Under the pieces are notes generated by a model, which saw nothing but the letters and a program-made list of their open reading frames with translations, was not told where the DNA came from and made no database searches. Both the position numbers and the translations under genes were made by a program. Shown piece by piece: positions 32,076-41,568 of a stretch of DNA of 64,000 nt (the stretch's first letter is position 1; every line of letters begins with the position of its first letter). The stretch is from NCBI RefSeq assembly GCF_900167905.1, contig NZ_FUYZ01000004.1, positions 62,001 through 126,000 of the forward strand, given 5' to 3'. Source of the DNA: Soonwooa buanensis. GTDB taxonomy: Bacteria > Bacteroidota > Bacteroidia > Flavobacteriales > Weeksellaceae.

Positions 32076-35000
32076 ATGAAAACTATTTCTATTAACAATA
32101 GAGCATTTGCCTATTTGTTAGCCTTGTGTATACTATTGCCTTGGCTCAATATTCAAGGCGCTTTCAGAGAATTAAAATCAATAGAAAATGACAAAGCTGT
32201 AAACGCTCAGCAAGACTCTTTTAGCGATCTAAAGAAGAAATCATTTTCCAATAATTTTCAGAAATCCATTGATTATTTTTCGGTTAACCAGTATTTTGGG
32301 GATTTTAAAAATTTTAATAAAAACAATTATAAAACATTAGTTACACCTCAGAATGGCGATTTTAGAACTGTGCCCAATTCCATAGCTTCAATTTTTTTTA
32401 ACTCTCCCAACAATTGGCAAGTCTACGGAAGCAGTGGATGGCAGACTGCAACAGTGTCTCCACAAACAGCATCTTGGACGCCAGAAAATATTTTTTTGGA
32501 AAGCGGTAGTTCTATAGATGTCGCTGGAGGAAGACTGTATAATAATATCTATATTAATACATCAGCTCGAGTGTTTTCTAGCGATAATGGTACTGGTTTG
32601 GGAATTGCTTCTGGAAAAACTTTGGAAATAATTTCTGGTAATTTGACCATTTCTGGAAAAATTACTTTAAACGCTAATAGTCAACTTATTGTTCGATCTG
32701 GTTCTAGTCTTAGTTTTAGTAACACAGCTTCTATTACAAGTATCAATTCTACTGCATTATTTGAGGTCGAAAATAATGCGAATCTACTTATTACTGAAGC
32801 CAATCCAAATTTATGGGGTGGTGTAGAAGTTTTTCATGAAAACTCAAATGTTATAATTTCGAAATGGGATGATAATCTATTGTTTACTAATTCGACAGAT
32901 ATTTCAAACAATGTTTATGATTCTGTTTCTGCAAAATTCGGAAATTTAACAATAAAAACGAATCATAATTGGAAGCAAGTTTTTCCCACGGGCAACTATC
33001 AAATTACACACAATGATCTAAGTGTAGAAAATAATACATCTGGTACTAATGAAATGTCCCTGAATGGTGGCGATATAATAGTTGGACGAGACCTAACTAT
33101 TAGTGGTACTGGTGTTACCCAAATGCAAACAGCCAATGGATCAAAATCGCTAACAGTTAATCGGAATTTCATCAAAAAAGATTCAGGAAGTTTTATTCTT
33201 CTCGCGAAAGCAGGAAATAAAATTGCTACTTTAAATATTAAAGGTAATTTTGATCTTACCGGAGGTTTGTTCAATATGAGTAATAATACTTCTGATCCCA
33301 ATACATCAACGGTTAATCTTGGCGGTAATTTTAAGAAATCTTCAGGTCCAGTAATCTCCTATTTAGTTAATACAAACGCGGGGAATGTTAATGTTAATTT
33401 CAATTTTGTTGGTAACCCAAGCAATGCGGTTCAAACTATTTCTTCTAACGCCAATACCACAAATAATGATTTACAAAACTTCTTTTTTAATATTAATGCC
33501 AATGCCAATGTGCGACTTCTTAAAGAATGGCAAGTTGGGACTAATACCAAAGTTAGTGTTTTAAATGGTGGCTCTTTAGATTTTGGACTAAATGGTTTAA
33601 CGGCAAATAATATATCGAGAATATCAAATCAAATATCACAAAGTTTTGAATTAAAATCAGGCGGAACTTTAATTATTACTTCACCACAAGGGATTACAAA
33701 TGCAGACGCTTACACCGGAAATATTCAGATTGGAGCGACAGCAGCAACAAGAGTGTTTTCTGGAGATGCTACTTATAAGTATATTGGTCGTGATAATCAA
33801 AGTTCGGGTAATGGACTTCCTGGTGCAGCATCTGCGAAAAAAGTAATCGTTGATCTTTTTTCAGATATTTTTACTTTTCAACCCAATGGACTTAAAAGAA
33901 TCAATAGTAATGGATTCTTAGAAATCCGAAAAGGGATTGTCCTTGACAACAGCACGGGTTCTTTTACAGATGCTACGGATGTTAATCCTATTACTACAGA
34001 TCTAGGAGCCCTCAAAATGATAGGAGGACGATATCGTTTACAAAAAACTGATTTCAACCCAGGACTCTCTGGTACTTATGATTTGACAGGCGGTGTTATA
34101 GAATTTAATAATGCTAATGCAGGCGAACAAAAAATTCGTGGACCTAAGATTTATTACAACATTGAAGTGACAGGCAAAAACGTATGGAGCACTTCGGGAA
34201 CTATCAGCTTACGCAATCAAGGTAGTTTTATAGTTAAAAATAATGGAGAGTTTGGGATTAATACCCAAACCATCGATGGCCCTATTGGTACTCAAACGCT
34301 AACTGTTGAAGATGGCGGCTTGTTCAAAACTGGTGATCAAGACGGTTTTAGTGGTGCGACAAATACTTCTATTAGTAACGATATAGAAAATATTGTTTTG
34401 CATAATAATAGTACGGTAGAATATTCTAGAAATGGCGCGCAAACCATTACACACGCAGTGGCAACAACAACTCCATCTGGGGCAAATTATGCGAATCTAA
34501 AAATATCGGGAAGTGGTCTAAAGAACGCTACAGGAACAAGCATTGTCAATAATGTATTATCATTAGAAAGTGGAGATATGGTGCTTCCAGCAACAGCAAA
34601 TAATATCGCTTCTAATGTTTTGGTAGCTAAAAAAGGTATTCAAAATTCAGGAGGGACATTAACCTTGGAGAATAATGCTTTGCTAATGCAAGATTTTGAT
34701 GCAGTTAATAGTGGCAATATTAATGTCCAGCGAAAAGCACATGTGCCAGCCAATCAATACAATATTTGGTCATCACCAGTGGTCAATCAAGATTTGTACG
34801 CATTGTATGGAAGCGCAAATTCGGTTCCAGCTGGTAAAGTGATGGCTTATAATACAACTACAGATTATTTTGTACCTGTAGCGCAAGGGACGCTATCTGC
34901 CCAAGGGAAAGGCTATTCCGCTGTTGGTCTTTCGACCAATGATGTGTTGGCAAAATTTTCAGGAGTACCAAATAATGGCGATATATCGATTCCTTTAAGT

Positions 35001-36074
35001 GTTACTGGTAATCGTTTTAATGTTGTAGGTAATCCTTATCCATCGAATTTGGATTTACATAGTTTGTATAATGATAACGTGTCAAGTGACCCATCCGGTA
35101 TCAAAAATATTACTAATCTTGTTCGCTTTTGGGATAATACCAACAATACCGCCTATTCGCAACAGGGTAGTAGTTATCAAGGTCAGAATTACGCAATTTA
35201 TAATCTAGATGCTGGCGTCGGAGTGCCTGGTACCGCTGCTACCAATGGTGATCAAACGAAAATTCCAGATGCCATTGTTAGACCTGGCCAAGGTTTTGTT
35301 GTGCGCGCTAATACAAGTGGTAATCATGTTCTCAATTTTAAAAACACTCAAAGATTGTCCACTGCTAATGCAAGTACACCATATTTTAAAAATGAAATCC
35401 CGAATAAAGATTGTTTTTGGTTGGCTTTAGAAACACCAGATGCTATTTTTACTACTGCTGCGATTGCATATAACGAGTTAGCAACTAACGATAATGATAT
35501 CTATGATACAACAATTCTTAATCCTAACCAAAGCGATTTATTATATTCTTTAAGTGATAATCTGTACAAGCAAGTTATCCAAAGTCGCAAAGGAGTTTTC
35601 ATAGATACCGATGAGATTAGGTTAGGAGCTAGATATTTTAGTGCTGGTGAGCATCGTTTCAGAGTTATAAAGAAAACTGGAATCTTCGAAAATGAGCAAA
35701 AGATTTATTTACATGACAAATTACTCAATTCTTATACAGACATTAGCGAAGAAACTTATAGCTTTCAAGTATCCGCCGCTGTTAGTAATGATGAGTCACG
35801 TTTCGAAATTGTCTACAAGCCTAGCACATTCCTTGGAAGTGCAGATTTGTCAAGACAAGATTTGATGATTTTTGCAGATGTTGAGAATATTGTGGTTAAA
35901 TCACAATCAAGATTAGGCAAGCTTCAAATCTATAACATGTCTGGTGTTTTAATTTTTTCTAAAGAAGTTAATTCTTCAGAATTAATAATCCCTGCCAGTA
36001 CATTTCCAAAAGGAATTTACGTCTTGAAGTCGGATAATAACAATCGCGTTCTTACTAAGAAATTCAGCAAATAA
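32076..36074 (+). CDS. Giant T9SS-secreted surface protein 1
   Basis: Protein of 1332 residues from the ATG at 32076. The frame opens earlier at a TTG (32025) that I reject, because MKTISINNRAFAYLLALCILLPW is a proper signal peptide. The middle (about 120-820) is a long run of short beta-strands rich in Asn, Gly, Ser and Thr (for example LTISGKITLNANSQLIVRSG), as in beta-helix or solenoid adhesins. From about residue 825 it matches the C-terminal part of the second giant protein (QYNIWSSPV, NRFNVVGNPYPSNLDL, NITNLVRFWDNTNN, LARPGQGF-like PGQGFVVRAN). The final ~70 residues look like a type A T9SS sorting domain ending VLTKKFSK. Probably an adhesin. Copy B of the GC-rich repeat lies upstream. 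Confidence 0.85.
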   Translation: MKTISINNRAFAYLLALCILLPWLNIQGAFRELKSIENDKAVNAQQDSFSDLKKKSFSNNFQKSIDYFSVNQYFGDFKNFNKNNYKTLVTPQNGDFRTVPNSIASIFFNSPNNWQVYGSSGWQTATVSPQTASWTPENIFLESGSSIDVAGGRLYNNIYINTSARVFSSDNGTGLGIASGKTLEIISGNLTISGKITLNANSQLIVRSGSSLSFSNTASITSINSTALFEVENNANLLITEANPNLWGGVEVFHENSNVIISKWDDNLLFTNSTDISNNVYDSVSAKFGNLTIKTNHNWKQVFPTGNYQITHNDLSVENNTSGTNEMSLNGGDIIVGRDLTISGTGVTQMQTANGSKSLTVNRNFIKKDSGSFILLAKAGNKIATLNIKGNFDLTGGLFNMSNNTSDPNTSTVNLGGNFKKSSGPVISYLVNTNAGNVNVNFNFVGNPSNAVQTISSNANTTNNDLQNFFFNINANANVRLLKEWQVGTNTKVSVLNGGSLDFGLNGLTANNISRISNQISQSFELKSGGTLIITSPQGITNADAYTGNIQIGATAATRVFSGDATYKYIGRDNQSSGNGLPGAASAKKVIVDLFSDIFTFQPNGLKRINSNGFLEIRKGIVLDNSTGSFTDATDVNPITTDLGALKMIGGRYRLQKTDFNPGLSGTYDLTGGVIEFNNANAGEQKIRGPKIYYNIEVTGKNVWSTSGTISLRNQGSFIVKNNGEFGINTQTIDGPIGTQTLTVEDGGLFKTGDQDGFSGATNTSISNDIENIVLHNNSTVEYSRNGAQTITHAVATTTPSGANYANLKISGSGLKNATGTSIVNNVLSLESGDMVLPATANNIASNVLVAKKGIQNSGGTLTLENNALLMQDFDAVNSGNINVQRKAHVPANQYNIWSSPVVNQDLYALYGSANSVPAGKVMAYNTTTDYFVPVAQGTLSAQGKGYSAVGLSTNDVLAKFSGVPNNGDISIPLSVTGNRFNVVGNPYPSNLDLHSLYNDNVSSDPSGIKNITNLVRFWDNTNNTAYSQQGSSYQGQNYAIYNLDAGVGVPGTAATNGDQTKIPDAIVRPGQGFVVRANTSGNHVLNFKNTQRLSTANASTPYFKNEIPNKDCFWLALETPDAIFTTAAIAYNELATNDNDIYDTTILNPNQSDLLYSLSDNLYKQVIQSRKGVFIDTDEIRLGARYFSAGEHRFRVIKKTGIFENEQKIYLHDKLLNSYTDISEETYSFQVSAAVSNDESRFEIVYKPSTFLGSADLSRQDLMIFADVENIVVKSQSRLGKLQIYNMSGVLIFSKEVNSSELIIPASTFPKGIYVLKSDNNNRVLTKKFSK

Positions 36075-36130
36075 TTTGTGTTATTAAAAGAATTAAGTAG
36101 ATCGAATAATATTCTTCTGTATTTCAAAAC

Positions 36131-36165
36131 AAAAAATGTCACCCAAATTTGAGTGACATTTTTTT
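36131..36165. terminator. Bidirectional terminator between giant protein 1 and the M28 peptidase
   Basis: AAAAAATGTCAC (36131-36142) pairs with GTGACATTTTTT (36153-36164) around a 10-nt loop, with A- and T-runs on the two sides. It touches the stop codon of the convergent minus-strand peptidase gene, so it serves both genes. Confidence 0.88.
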
Positions 36166-37084
36166 ATTTTTCAAGCTTATCGTTATACTTTGGATTAAAA
36201 TCTTTTTGTAAAGTTTTATCTAAAGTTTTTGCAAAGCTGTTAACCAAGTCTGTTAAGTTTTTAAAATCGATAACAGAAATATCATCATTTACTTTATGAT
36301 AATGATTTTGATGGTTCATATCCACCGTTGAGAAAGAATGCGCAACAACGTCTTTTTTAACAAAACCAACATTGTCAGAACGATAGAATAGACCTTGATC
36401 GAGATAAGGATCACCAGCAATTTTGAAATCGCCAACTGCATTTTGATTCAGAATATCTTTTAAATCCGAAACATTATCACCAGTCATGAACATTTTGTTA
36501 GCTCCAAATTCTGACGTTGTACCAATCATTTCGAAGTTGAAAAGCGCTTTGATATTTGGAAGATACTTTTTGAATTCTGCATTATTCGATAAATTGTCAG
36601 AACCGACCAATCCTATTTCTTCAGCATTAAAACCTAAAAACATATAACTGTAATCGTCTTTTCGATCTTTGTAGTAGTCGGAAAGTGCAATAACGGCAGA
36701 GGTTCCGCTGGCGTTGTCATCAGCACCATTATAGATTTTGTCCTCGCCAGTTGTACGTTCGCCAATGTGATCAAAATGTGCTCCGAATGCTATTATTTTA
36801 TCCGTTTTTCCTTTTTTAATCGCACAAACATTGAAGTACATCTCGTCATTATAATGAAACGGAACCAAATAAGATTTGCCATAGCAATAATCTAATTTGT
36901 TTTTTTTGAATTGTTCCGCAATATATTCCGCCGCTTTTTCATTTTCGGGTGTTCCTACTTTTCTGCCTTTCATGTTGTCGGCAGCAAGCGTTGTTACAAT
37001 GTCTTTGATTCTGCTTTCAGAAATCGTTTGCGCGAATATTAAACTTGTAGAACAAGCTAAAATTAAAGTCGATATTTTTTTCAT
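36164..37084 (-). CDS. Secreted M28 family peptidase
   Basis: Protein of 306 residues with signal peptide MKKISTLILACSTSLIFAQ. The core has the M28 zinc motif GAHFDHIGE (H103, D105), the bridging Asp in GADDNASG (D122/D123), catalytic E155/E156 in FNAEEIGLVGSDN, and further ligands later (FNFEMIGT; the terminal HSFSTVDMNHQNHYHK carries the last His). It has no PA domain and no T9SS tail, so it is smaller than the M28 enzyme at 13.5-15 kb. Likely a periplasmic aminopeptidase. Its ATG abuts the TAA of the flavin-reductase-like gene, so it is the last gene of that minus-strand operon. Confidence 0.88.
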   Translation of the reverse strand: MKKISTLILACSTSLIFAQTISESRIKDIVTTLAADNMKGRKVGTPENEKAAEYIAEQFKKNKLDYCYGKSYLVPFHYNDEMYFNVCAIKKGKTDKIIAFGAHFDHIGERTTGEDKIYNGADDNASGTSAVIALSDYYKDRKDDYSYMFLGFNAEEIGLVGSDNLSNNAEFKKYLPNIKALFNFEMIGTTSEFGANKMFMTGDNVSDLKDILNQNAVGDFKIAGDPYLDQGLFYRSDNVGFVKKDVVAHSFSTVDMNHQNHYHKVNDDISVIDFKNLTDLVNSFAKTLDKTLQKDFNPKYNDKLEK

Positions 37085-37909
37085 TTAATCAAGTTTTAAA
37101 ATTTCCCAAGCTTCTGCAATTTTATTTTGATGCAATTGCTCTTGTGCAAGGATGTGTACAGCTTCTTCACCAGAAAAATTAGTTCCAGAAAGTTCTTCAA
37201 CATTGGCTAACATCCCAAGATTATTTCCTGTGAAAATAGTACTAGATTTAATAACTTCTGGCAATTGATCATATCCAATACCTTTTGTTACTAAAGGTTT
37301 TGGAACTTCAAAAAGACTATCGGCATTACTTCTCGAATAATAATTAGCGCCAAGTCTCGCCACTAAATCGAGTTTGTTTTGATCTAAATTGCCATCATCT
37401 CCAAAAAATTGTTCCTGAATATGAATTTTTACAATTTCACAAATAATCAAATTTCCTGAACCGCCAACTTCGCCCAAAGATTTAATTTCTAAAACTTTAC
37501 ATTCGAAATTAACAGGTGATTCTGCAATTAACGGTGGTTTTACCAATTCGGCAGGCTTCATCGTCAGACCAGATTTCACGAATTCGTTAACGCCGTCCTC
37601 ATATTCTGTACTCGCCAAAGAAACTTGTTGCACCATATCGTAATTAACATTACCAATAACGACTTCAGGAACTTCTAACAAGTTATGAAGCGTATGTTTG
37701 GTCGTATTGTCACGAACGCGACGACTCGGCGAAAAAATGAGAATCGGCGGCTTGGTACTAAACATATTAAAAAAGCTAAAAGGAGAAAGATTGATTTCTC
37801 CTTTTGCGTTAATTGTACTGGCCAGAGCAATTGGTCGTGGCGCAATTGCCGACTGCATCACCAATTGCAGTTGTGGACTTGTAAGGTCCGATGGTGTTAA
37901 TGTTTTCAT
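37085..37909 (-). CDS. Flavin reductase-like (FMN-binding split-barrel) protein
   Basis: Protein of 274 residues from the ATG at 37909 (MKTLTPSDLT). The longer frame to 37966 adds 19 unlikely residues. The split-barrel flavin domain is recognised by SAIAPRPIALASTINAKGEINLSPFSFFNMFS (in parts: IAPRPIALAST, NLSPFSFFN) and IFSPSRRVRDNTTKHTL. Such proteins bind FMN and may reduce flavin for an oxygenase or act on small substrates. In flavobacteria this gene is often found with aromatic-degradation genes, as here with fumarylacetoacetase and HPPD. Its precise reaction is unknown. Confidence 0.78.
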   Translation of the reverse strand: MKTLTPSDLTSPQLQLVMQSAIAPRPIALASTINAKGEINLSPFSFFNMFSTKPPILIFSPSRRVRDNTTKHTLHNLLEVPEVVIGNVNYDMVQQVSLASTEYEDGVNEFVKSGLTMKPAELVKPPLIAESPVNFECKVLEIKSLGEVGGSGNLIICEIVKIHIQEQFFGDDGNLDQNKLDLVARLGANYYSRSNADSLFEVPKPLVTKGIGYDQLPEVIKSSTIFTGNNLGMLANVEELSGTNFSGEEAVHILAQEQLHQNKIAEAWEILKLD

Positions 37910-38017
37910 ATTTTTTGAACCACAAAAGGTTTTAAAACATTGTTTTTGAAATATTTTAAACCACAAAATAAGATTAAGATGTAAAGTGCTTTTGTGGTTA
38001 ACGTATTGATAAAAAAC

Positions 38018-39271
38018 TTAAATCTTTCTAGCTGGTAAAATTTTAGAAGTTACTTCTCCAAATCCTACACGAATGCCATCTTTTTCAGACCAAGCTTTCA
38101 TCGTAATCGTATCGTTATCTTCAACGAATTTTCTCTCCTCGCCGTTTGATAATTTGATAGGATTTTGACCTCTCCAAGTTAATTCTAACATAGATCCATA
38201 AGATTTTGGATCTTCACCAGAAATCGTTCCACTTGCGTAGATATCGCCAACTTCAACATTACAACCATTAACGGTGTGATGCGCTAATTGTTGGCACATA
38301 TTCCAATACATGAATTTGTAGTTGCTAGCACTAATCAGGTTATCCTTGCCATTTTCTGGCTTTAGATAAACTTCAAGATTAATATCGTAGTTTTTGTCAC
38401 CTTCGAATTTTAGATAATCTAAAACTTCTGGATCTTGCTTTGGAGATTCAGTTCTGAAAGGATTTAATGCTTCCATAGTAACAATCCAAGGTGAAATGTT
38501 TGACCCGAAATTCTTTCCTAAAAATGGACCTAACGGAACATATTCCCAAGATTGAATATCTCTAGCCGACCAATCGTTGAAAATCATCATTCCAAAGATA
38601 GCATCTTCTGTTTCTTCCATTGGGATGTGCTCACCAAGTTCAGTATTCTTGTTCACAACAAACCCCATTTCTAATTCGAAATCTAATTGTAAACTTGGAC
38701 TAAAGAAAGGCTTTTCAGCAGTTGGTGGTTTTATTTGACCAACTGGACGTTGGATGTCAACACCAGAAACAACGATCGAAGAAGCGCGACCATGATAACC
38801 TACAGGAAGATGTTTCCAGTTTGGTAATAAAGCATTGGCTGGATCGCGGAAAAGCATCCCAACATTGGTTGCATGTTGAATGCTGCTGTAGAAATCCGTG
38901 TAATTCGGAACATGTACAGGCATCATCATTTGTACTTTGTCCAAATCAAAGAAACAAACCTCTTTCGTTTTTTCATCGTTTGCTAAAGCCGAACCTTCTA
39001 ATAATAATTCTTGAATTTTTAAACGAACATCGTTGGTAATTGGTTTACCTAATTCGATAAATTCATTTAAGGTATATGCTTCAAAAACATTTTCGTCTAG
39101 ACCTTTGATGTTTTCGAAATAGCCAAAATCATGGAGACTTGCTAAATCGATAACGATGTCACCGATTCTTGTCGCACAAGCGATATATTCTTTATTAAAA
39201 ACCGCTACACCGAACGGAATATTATGGATAGAAAAGTCACTGTCATGACTGTAATCTACAAATGATTTCAT
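38018..39271 (-). CDS. fahA: Fumarylacetoacetase
   Basis: Last enzyme of tyrosine and homogentisate breakdown, which hydrolyses 4-fumarylacetoacetate to fumarate and acetoacetate. The 417 residues match the animal and bacterial FAH (about 420). FAH features are visible: FYSSIQHATNVGMLFRDP (about 126-143), the substrate motif LPVGYHGRASSIVVSG, PSLQLDFELEMGFVV with the metal-binding Glu residues, FNDWSARDIQSWEYVPLGPFLGKNF (in parts) and GTISGEDPKSYGSMLEL. It follows a small secreted-protein gene after 12 bases and leads toward the flavin-reductase gene (108 bases). Confidence 0.96.
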   Translation of the reverse strand: MKSFVDYSHDSDFSIHNIPFGVAVFNKEYIACATRIGDIVIDLASLHDFGYFENIKGLDENVFEAYTLNEFIELGKPITNDVRLKIQELLLEGSALANDEKTKEVCFFDLDKVQMMMPVHVPNYTDFYSSIQHATNVGMLFRDPANALLPNWKHLPVGYHGRASSIVVSGVDIQRPVGQIKPPTAEKPFFSPSLQLDFELEMGFVVNKNTELGEHIPMEETEDAIFGMMIFNDWSARDIQSWEYVPLGPFLGKNFGSNISPWIVTMEALNPFRTESPKQDPEVLDYLKFEGDKNYDINLEVYLKPENGKDNLISASNYKFMYWNMCQQLAHHTVNGCNVEVGDIYASGTISGEDPKSYGSMLELTWRGQNPIKLSNGEERKFVEDNDTITMKAWSEKDGIRVGFGEVTSKILPARKI

Positions 39272-39283
39272 AATCGTTAATTT

Positions 39284-39751
39284 TTATTTTTTCTTGCCAA
39301 GCTTGGAGTTTTCAATCCAGCGGCTTTCGTTAGTTAAATCTTTAAGGTACCATACTTTTTTTGCATTCATCAAATACAAAGTATACGTTAGTGGGAGACC
39401 AATTTTTTTTCCTTCTAATTTGTCCGCTCTTATAGATACGACATTATTTTTTCTGACAAAATCTCCAGTAAAGATGTTGGATGCAGTCTGACCTGTTTCT
39501 TTATCATCAAACAGTTCTATTAATGTCACCGAATTATCATTATTAAATTCAACAATGTGACGCTCATCGTGATCCTCAAAGCTCTTGACTAGAACAAATT
39601 TTTTATTATGGATGTCATAGTCCACCGCATTCTGTTGCTGCTTTGTTCGTTTCTCGATTTTCTCGATAATGTCATTTAGCATGCTGTAATTCTGTGCATT
39701 AACGTAAGCCGTAGCAAATATTAATGAACATAATAAAAGAAGTTTTTTCAT
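39284..39751 (-). CDS. Small secreted protein of unknown function
   Basis: Protein of 155 residues from the ATG at 39751, which gives a signal peptide MKKLLLLCSLIFATAYVNAQ. The frame extends 11 codons upstream, into the hairpin region. The mature part is charged and beta-rich (FVLVKSFEDHDERHIVEFNNDNSVTLIELFDD, in parts) with no recognised domain. It lies between hppD and fahA, 12 bases before fahA, so it is co-transcribed with fahA. A hairpin separates it from hppD. A link to tyrosine breakdown is possible but unsupported by sequence. Confidence 0.7.
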   Translation of the reverse strand: MKKLLLLCSLIFATAYVNAQNYSMLNDIIEKIEKRTKQQQNAVDYDIHNKKFVLVKSFEDHDERHIVEFNNDNSVTLIELFDDKETGQTASNIFTGDFVRKNNVVSIRADKLEGKKIGLPLTYTLYLMNAKKVWYLKDLTNESRWIENSKLGKKK

Positions 39752-39769
39752 TAAAGTGTTTTTTTTGTA

Positions 39770-39810
39770 AAAAAGCTTTGTCATATTTTATAGATAAGAC
39801 AAAGCTTTTT
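39770..39810 (-). terminator. Terminator after hppD
   Basis: AAAAAGCTTTGTC (39770-39782) pairs with GACAAAGCTTTTT (39798-39810). Read on the minus strand it lies 9 bases after the hppD stop and ends in a T-run, so hppD probably has its own transcript, separate from the fahA group. Confidence 0.78.
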
Positions 39811-39818
39811 ATTTATTT

Positions 39819-40949
39819 TTAAAGATTTCCTCTTTTCTCTTGCTCTCTTTCTAAAGCTTCGAAAAGGGCTTTAAAGTTTCCAGCTCCAAAACTTTGAGCG
39901 CCGTGTCTTTCGATAATTTCGAAGAAAAGAGTAGGGCGATCTTCTACAGGTTTTGTGAAAATTTGAAGTAAATAGCCTTCTTCATCGCAATCCACCAAAA
40001 TACCTAAAGATTGAAGTTTTTTGATGTCTTCATCAATACTTCCTACTCTTTCAGGAATCATGTCGTAATAAGCTTCTGGCGGCGCAGAAAGGAACTCAAC
40101 ACCTCTCTTTTTAAGTTCAGTTACGGTATGAACGATATCTTTTGTAGCAACAGCGATATGCTGAACTCCTTCTCCTTCATAGAAATCTAAGTATTCTTCG
40201 ACTTGAGATTTTTTCTTTCCTTCCGCAGGCTCGTTAATTGGGAATTTTGCGAAACCGTTTCCGTTAGACATTACTTTTGACATTAATGCAGAATATTCTG
40301 TATTAATTTGCTTATCATCGAAAGATAGAATGTTTACAAATCCCATCACATCTTCATACCACTTCACTACAGGAAGCATTCTGTCCCAATCTACATTTCC
40401 AACGCAGTGGTCAACATAAAGTAAACCAACATCTTCAGGATTGTAATCACTCTCCCATTTTTCATAACCAGGCATGAATGGTCCAGAGTAATTTTTTCTT
40501 TCTACAAACATGTGAACAGTTTCACCGTAAGTATAAATTCCAGACATTCTAACTTCACCAAACTCATCTGTAATGGTTGTTGGCTCTAAGTAAGGTTTTC
40601 CACCTCTTTTTGTAGTTTCTTCGAAAGCTTTGTAAGCGTCATCAACCCATAAAGCCAAGATTTTAACACCGTCGCCATGTTTTTTAACATGCTCGTTAAT
40701 TGGAGAATCCGATTTAAGACCAGTTGTTAAAACCAATCTGATTTTTCCTTGTTGCAAAACATAAGAAGCGCGATCTCTAACACCTGTTTCTGGACCTGCA
40801 TAAGCAACAGATTGAAACCCAAAAGCTGTTTTGTAAAAATGGGCTGCTTGTTTAGCATTTCCTACATAAAATTCGATATAATCCGTTCCGTTAATAGGAA
40901 GGAAATTTTCTGCTTGCGCAATTTTTTCTGCAAAAGTTAATGTTGACAT
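39819..40949 (-). CDS. hppD: 4-hydroxyphenylpyruvate dioxygenase
   Basis: Fe(II) enzyme of 376 residues that converts 4-hydroxyphenylpyruvate to homogentisate in tyrosine catabolism. The three iron ligands are visible: H181 (VDHCVGNV), H264 (VQHIAVAT) and E344 (LFFEIIER). The two-domain vicinal-oxygen-chelate fold, the C-terminal FGAGNFKALFEALEREQ helix and the length all fit. FahA lies downstream, but homogentisate 1,2-dioxygenase and maleylacetoacetate isomerase are not in the window and must be elsewhere or replaced. Confidence 0.97.
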   Translation of the reverse strand: MSTLTFAEKIAQAENFLPINGTDYIEFYVGNAKQAAHFYKTAFGFQSVAYAGPETGVRDRASYVLQQGKIRLVLTTGLKSDSPINEHVKKHGDGVKILALWVDDAYKAFEETTKRGGKPYLEPTTITDEFGEVRMSGIYTYGETVHMFVERKNYSGPFMPGYEKWESDYNPEDVGLLYVDHCVGNVDWDRMLPVVKWYEDVMGFVNILSFDDKQINTEYSALMSKVMSNGNGFAKFPINEPAEGKKKSQVEEYLDFYEGEGVQHIAVATKDIVHTVTELKKRGVEFLSAPPEAYYDMIPERVGSIDEDIKKLQSLGILVDCDEEGYLLQIFTKPVEDRPTLFFEIIERHGAQSFGAGNFKALFEALEREQEKRGNL

Positions 40950-41079
40950 GTCTCTTTTCTACTTTTAAATATTATTCGCCAAATTACAAATTTTTAAACT
41001 TTTAGAAAAACCCAATTTTTCATAAAATTTCGAATGCTTCATGCAACAGAATTCCAATATTCTTGAAACTAAAAATGCT

Positions 41080-41087
41080 TATCTTTG
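41080..41087 (+). promoter_or_regulatory. -7 promoter element of the QueD/PTPS gene
   Basis: TATCTTTG is a perfect TAnnTTTG match, ending four bases before the ATG at 41092. This is the same geometry as at the RamB-like regulator and implies a leaderless transcript. It also supports the ATG at 41092 over the ATG at 41041. Confidence 0.5.
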
Positions 41088-41091
41088 CAAT

Positions 41092-41535
41092 ATGATTCGT
41101 ATTACAAAAATTTTCACTTTCGAGACCGCCCATGTTCTTTATAATTATGATGGGAAATGCAAAAATATGCATGGTCATTCTTACAAACTTTTCGTTACTG
41201 TAAAAGGAAATCCTATCAATAATTTGGATAATGTAAAAAACGGAATGGTGGTCGATTTTGGTGATATTAAAAAAATTGTAAAAGAAGAAGTGGTTGATGT
41301 TTGGGATCATGCTGTTTTGGTAAATGGCGCTTCACCACACAAAAACCTTGGTCAAAAGTTAGAAGACGAAGGACACAAAGTTATCTTTTGCGATTACCAG
41401 CCGACTTGCGAAAATATGTTGTACGACATCGCTGCAAAAATCAAAAATAAACTTCCTAACACTATCGAATTAGCTTATCTAAAACTCCACGAGACCGAAA
41501 ATTCTTATGGAGAATGGTTGGCTGAAGAAAATTAA
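41092..41535 (+). CDS. queD: 6-carboxytetrahydropterin synthase / PTPS family protein
   Basis: Protein of 147 residues from the ATG at 41092 (MIRITKIFTFETAHVL). Seventeen upstream codons exist in frame but lie across the promoter element. Zinc ligands are seen as the His in ETAHVL and the two His of KCKNMHGHSYKL, where the Cys is the catalytic one. HETENSYGEW is the C-terminal family motif. QueD makes 6-carboxy-tetrahydropterin for queuosine, and PTPS relatives make pyruvoyl-tetrahydropterin. The CxxxHGH form fits QueD, but without queC or queE beside it the subfamily stays probable. An LpxH-like gene follows after 33 bases. Confidence 0.87.
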   Translation: MIRITKIFTFETAHVLYNYDGKCKNMHGHSYKLFVTVKGNPINNLDNVKNGMVVDFGDIKKIVKEEVVDVWDHAVLVNGASPHKNLGQKLEDEGHKVIFCDYQPTCENMLYDIAAKIKNKLPNTIELAYLKLHETENSYGEWLAEEN

Positions 41536-41568
41536 TTTTAGTTTTAAAATCGTATTTCGAATTCCTGA

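Noticed and set aside
41041-41091. Longer N-terminus for the QueD-like protein
   Set aside because: The extra codons cross a perfect promoter element.
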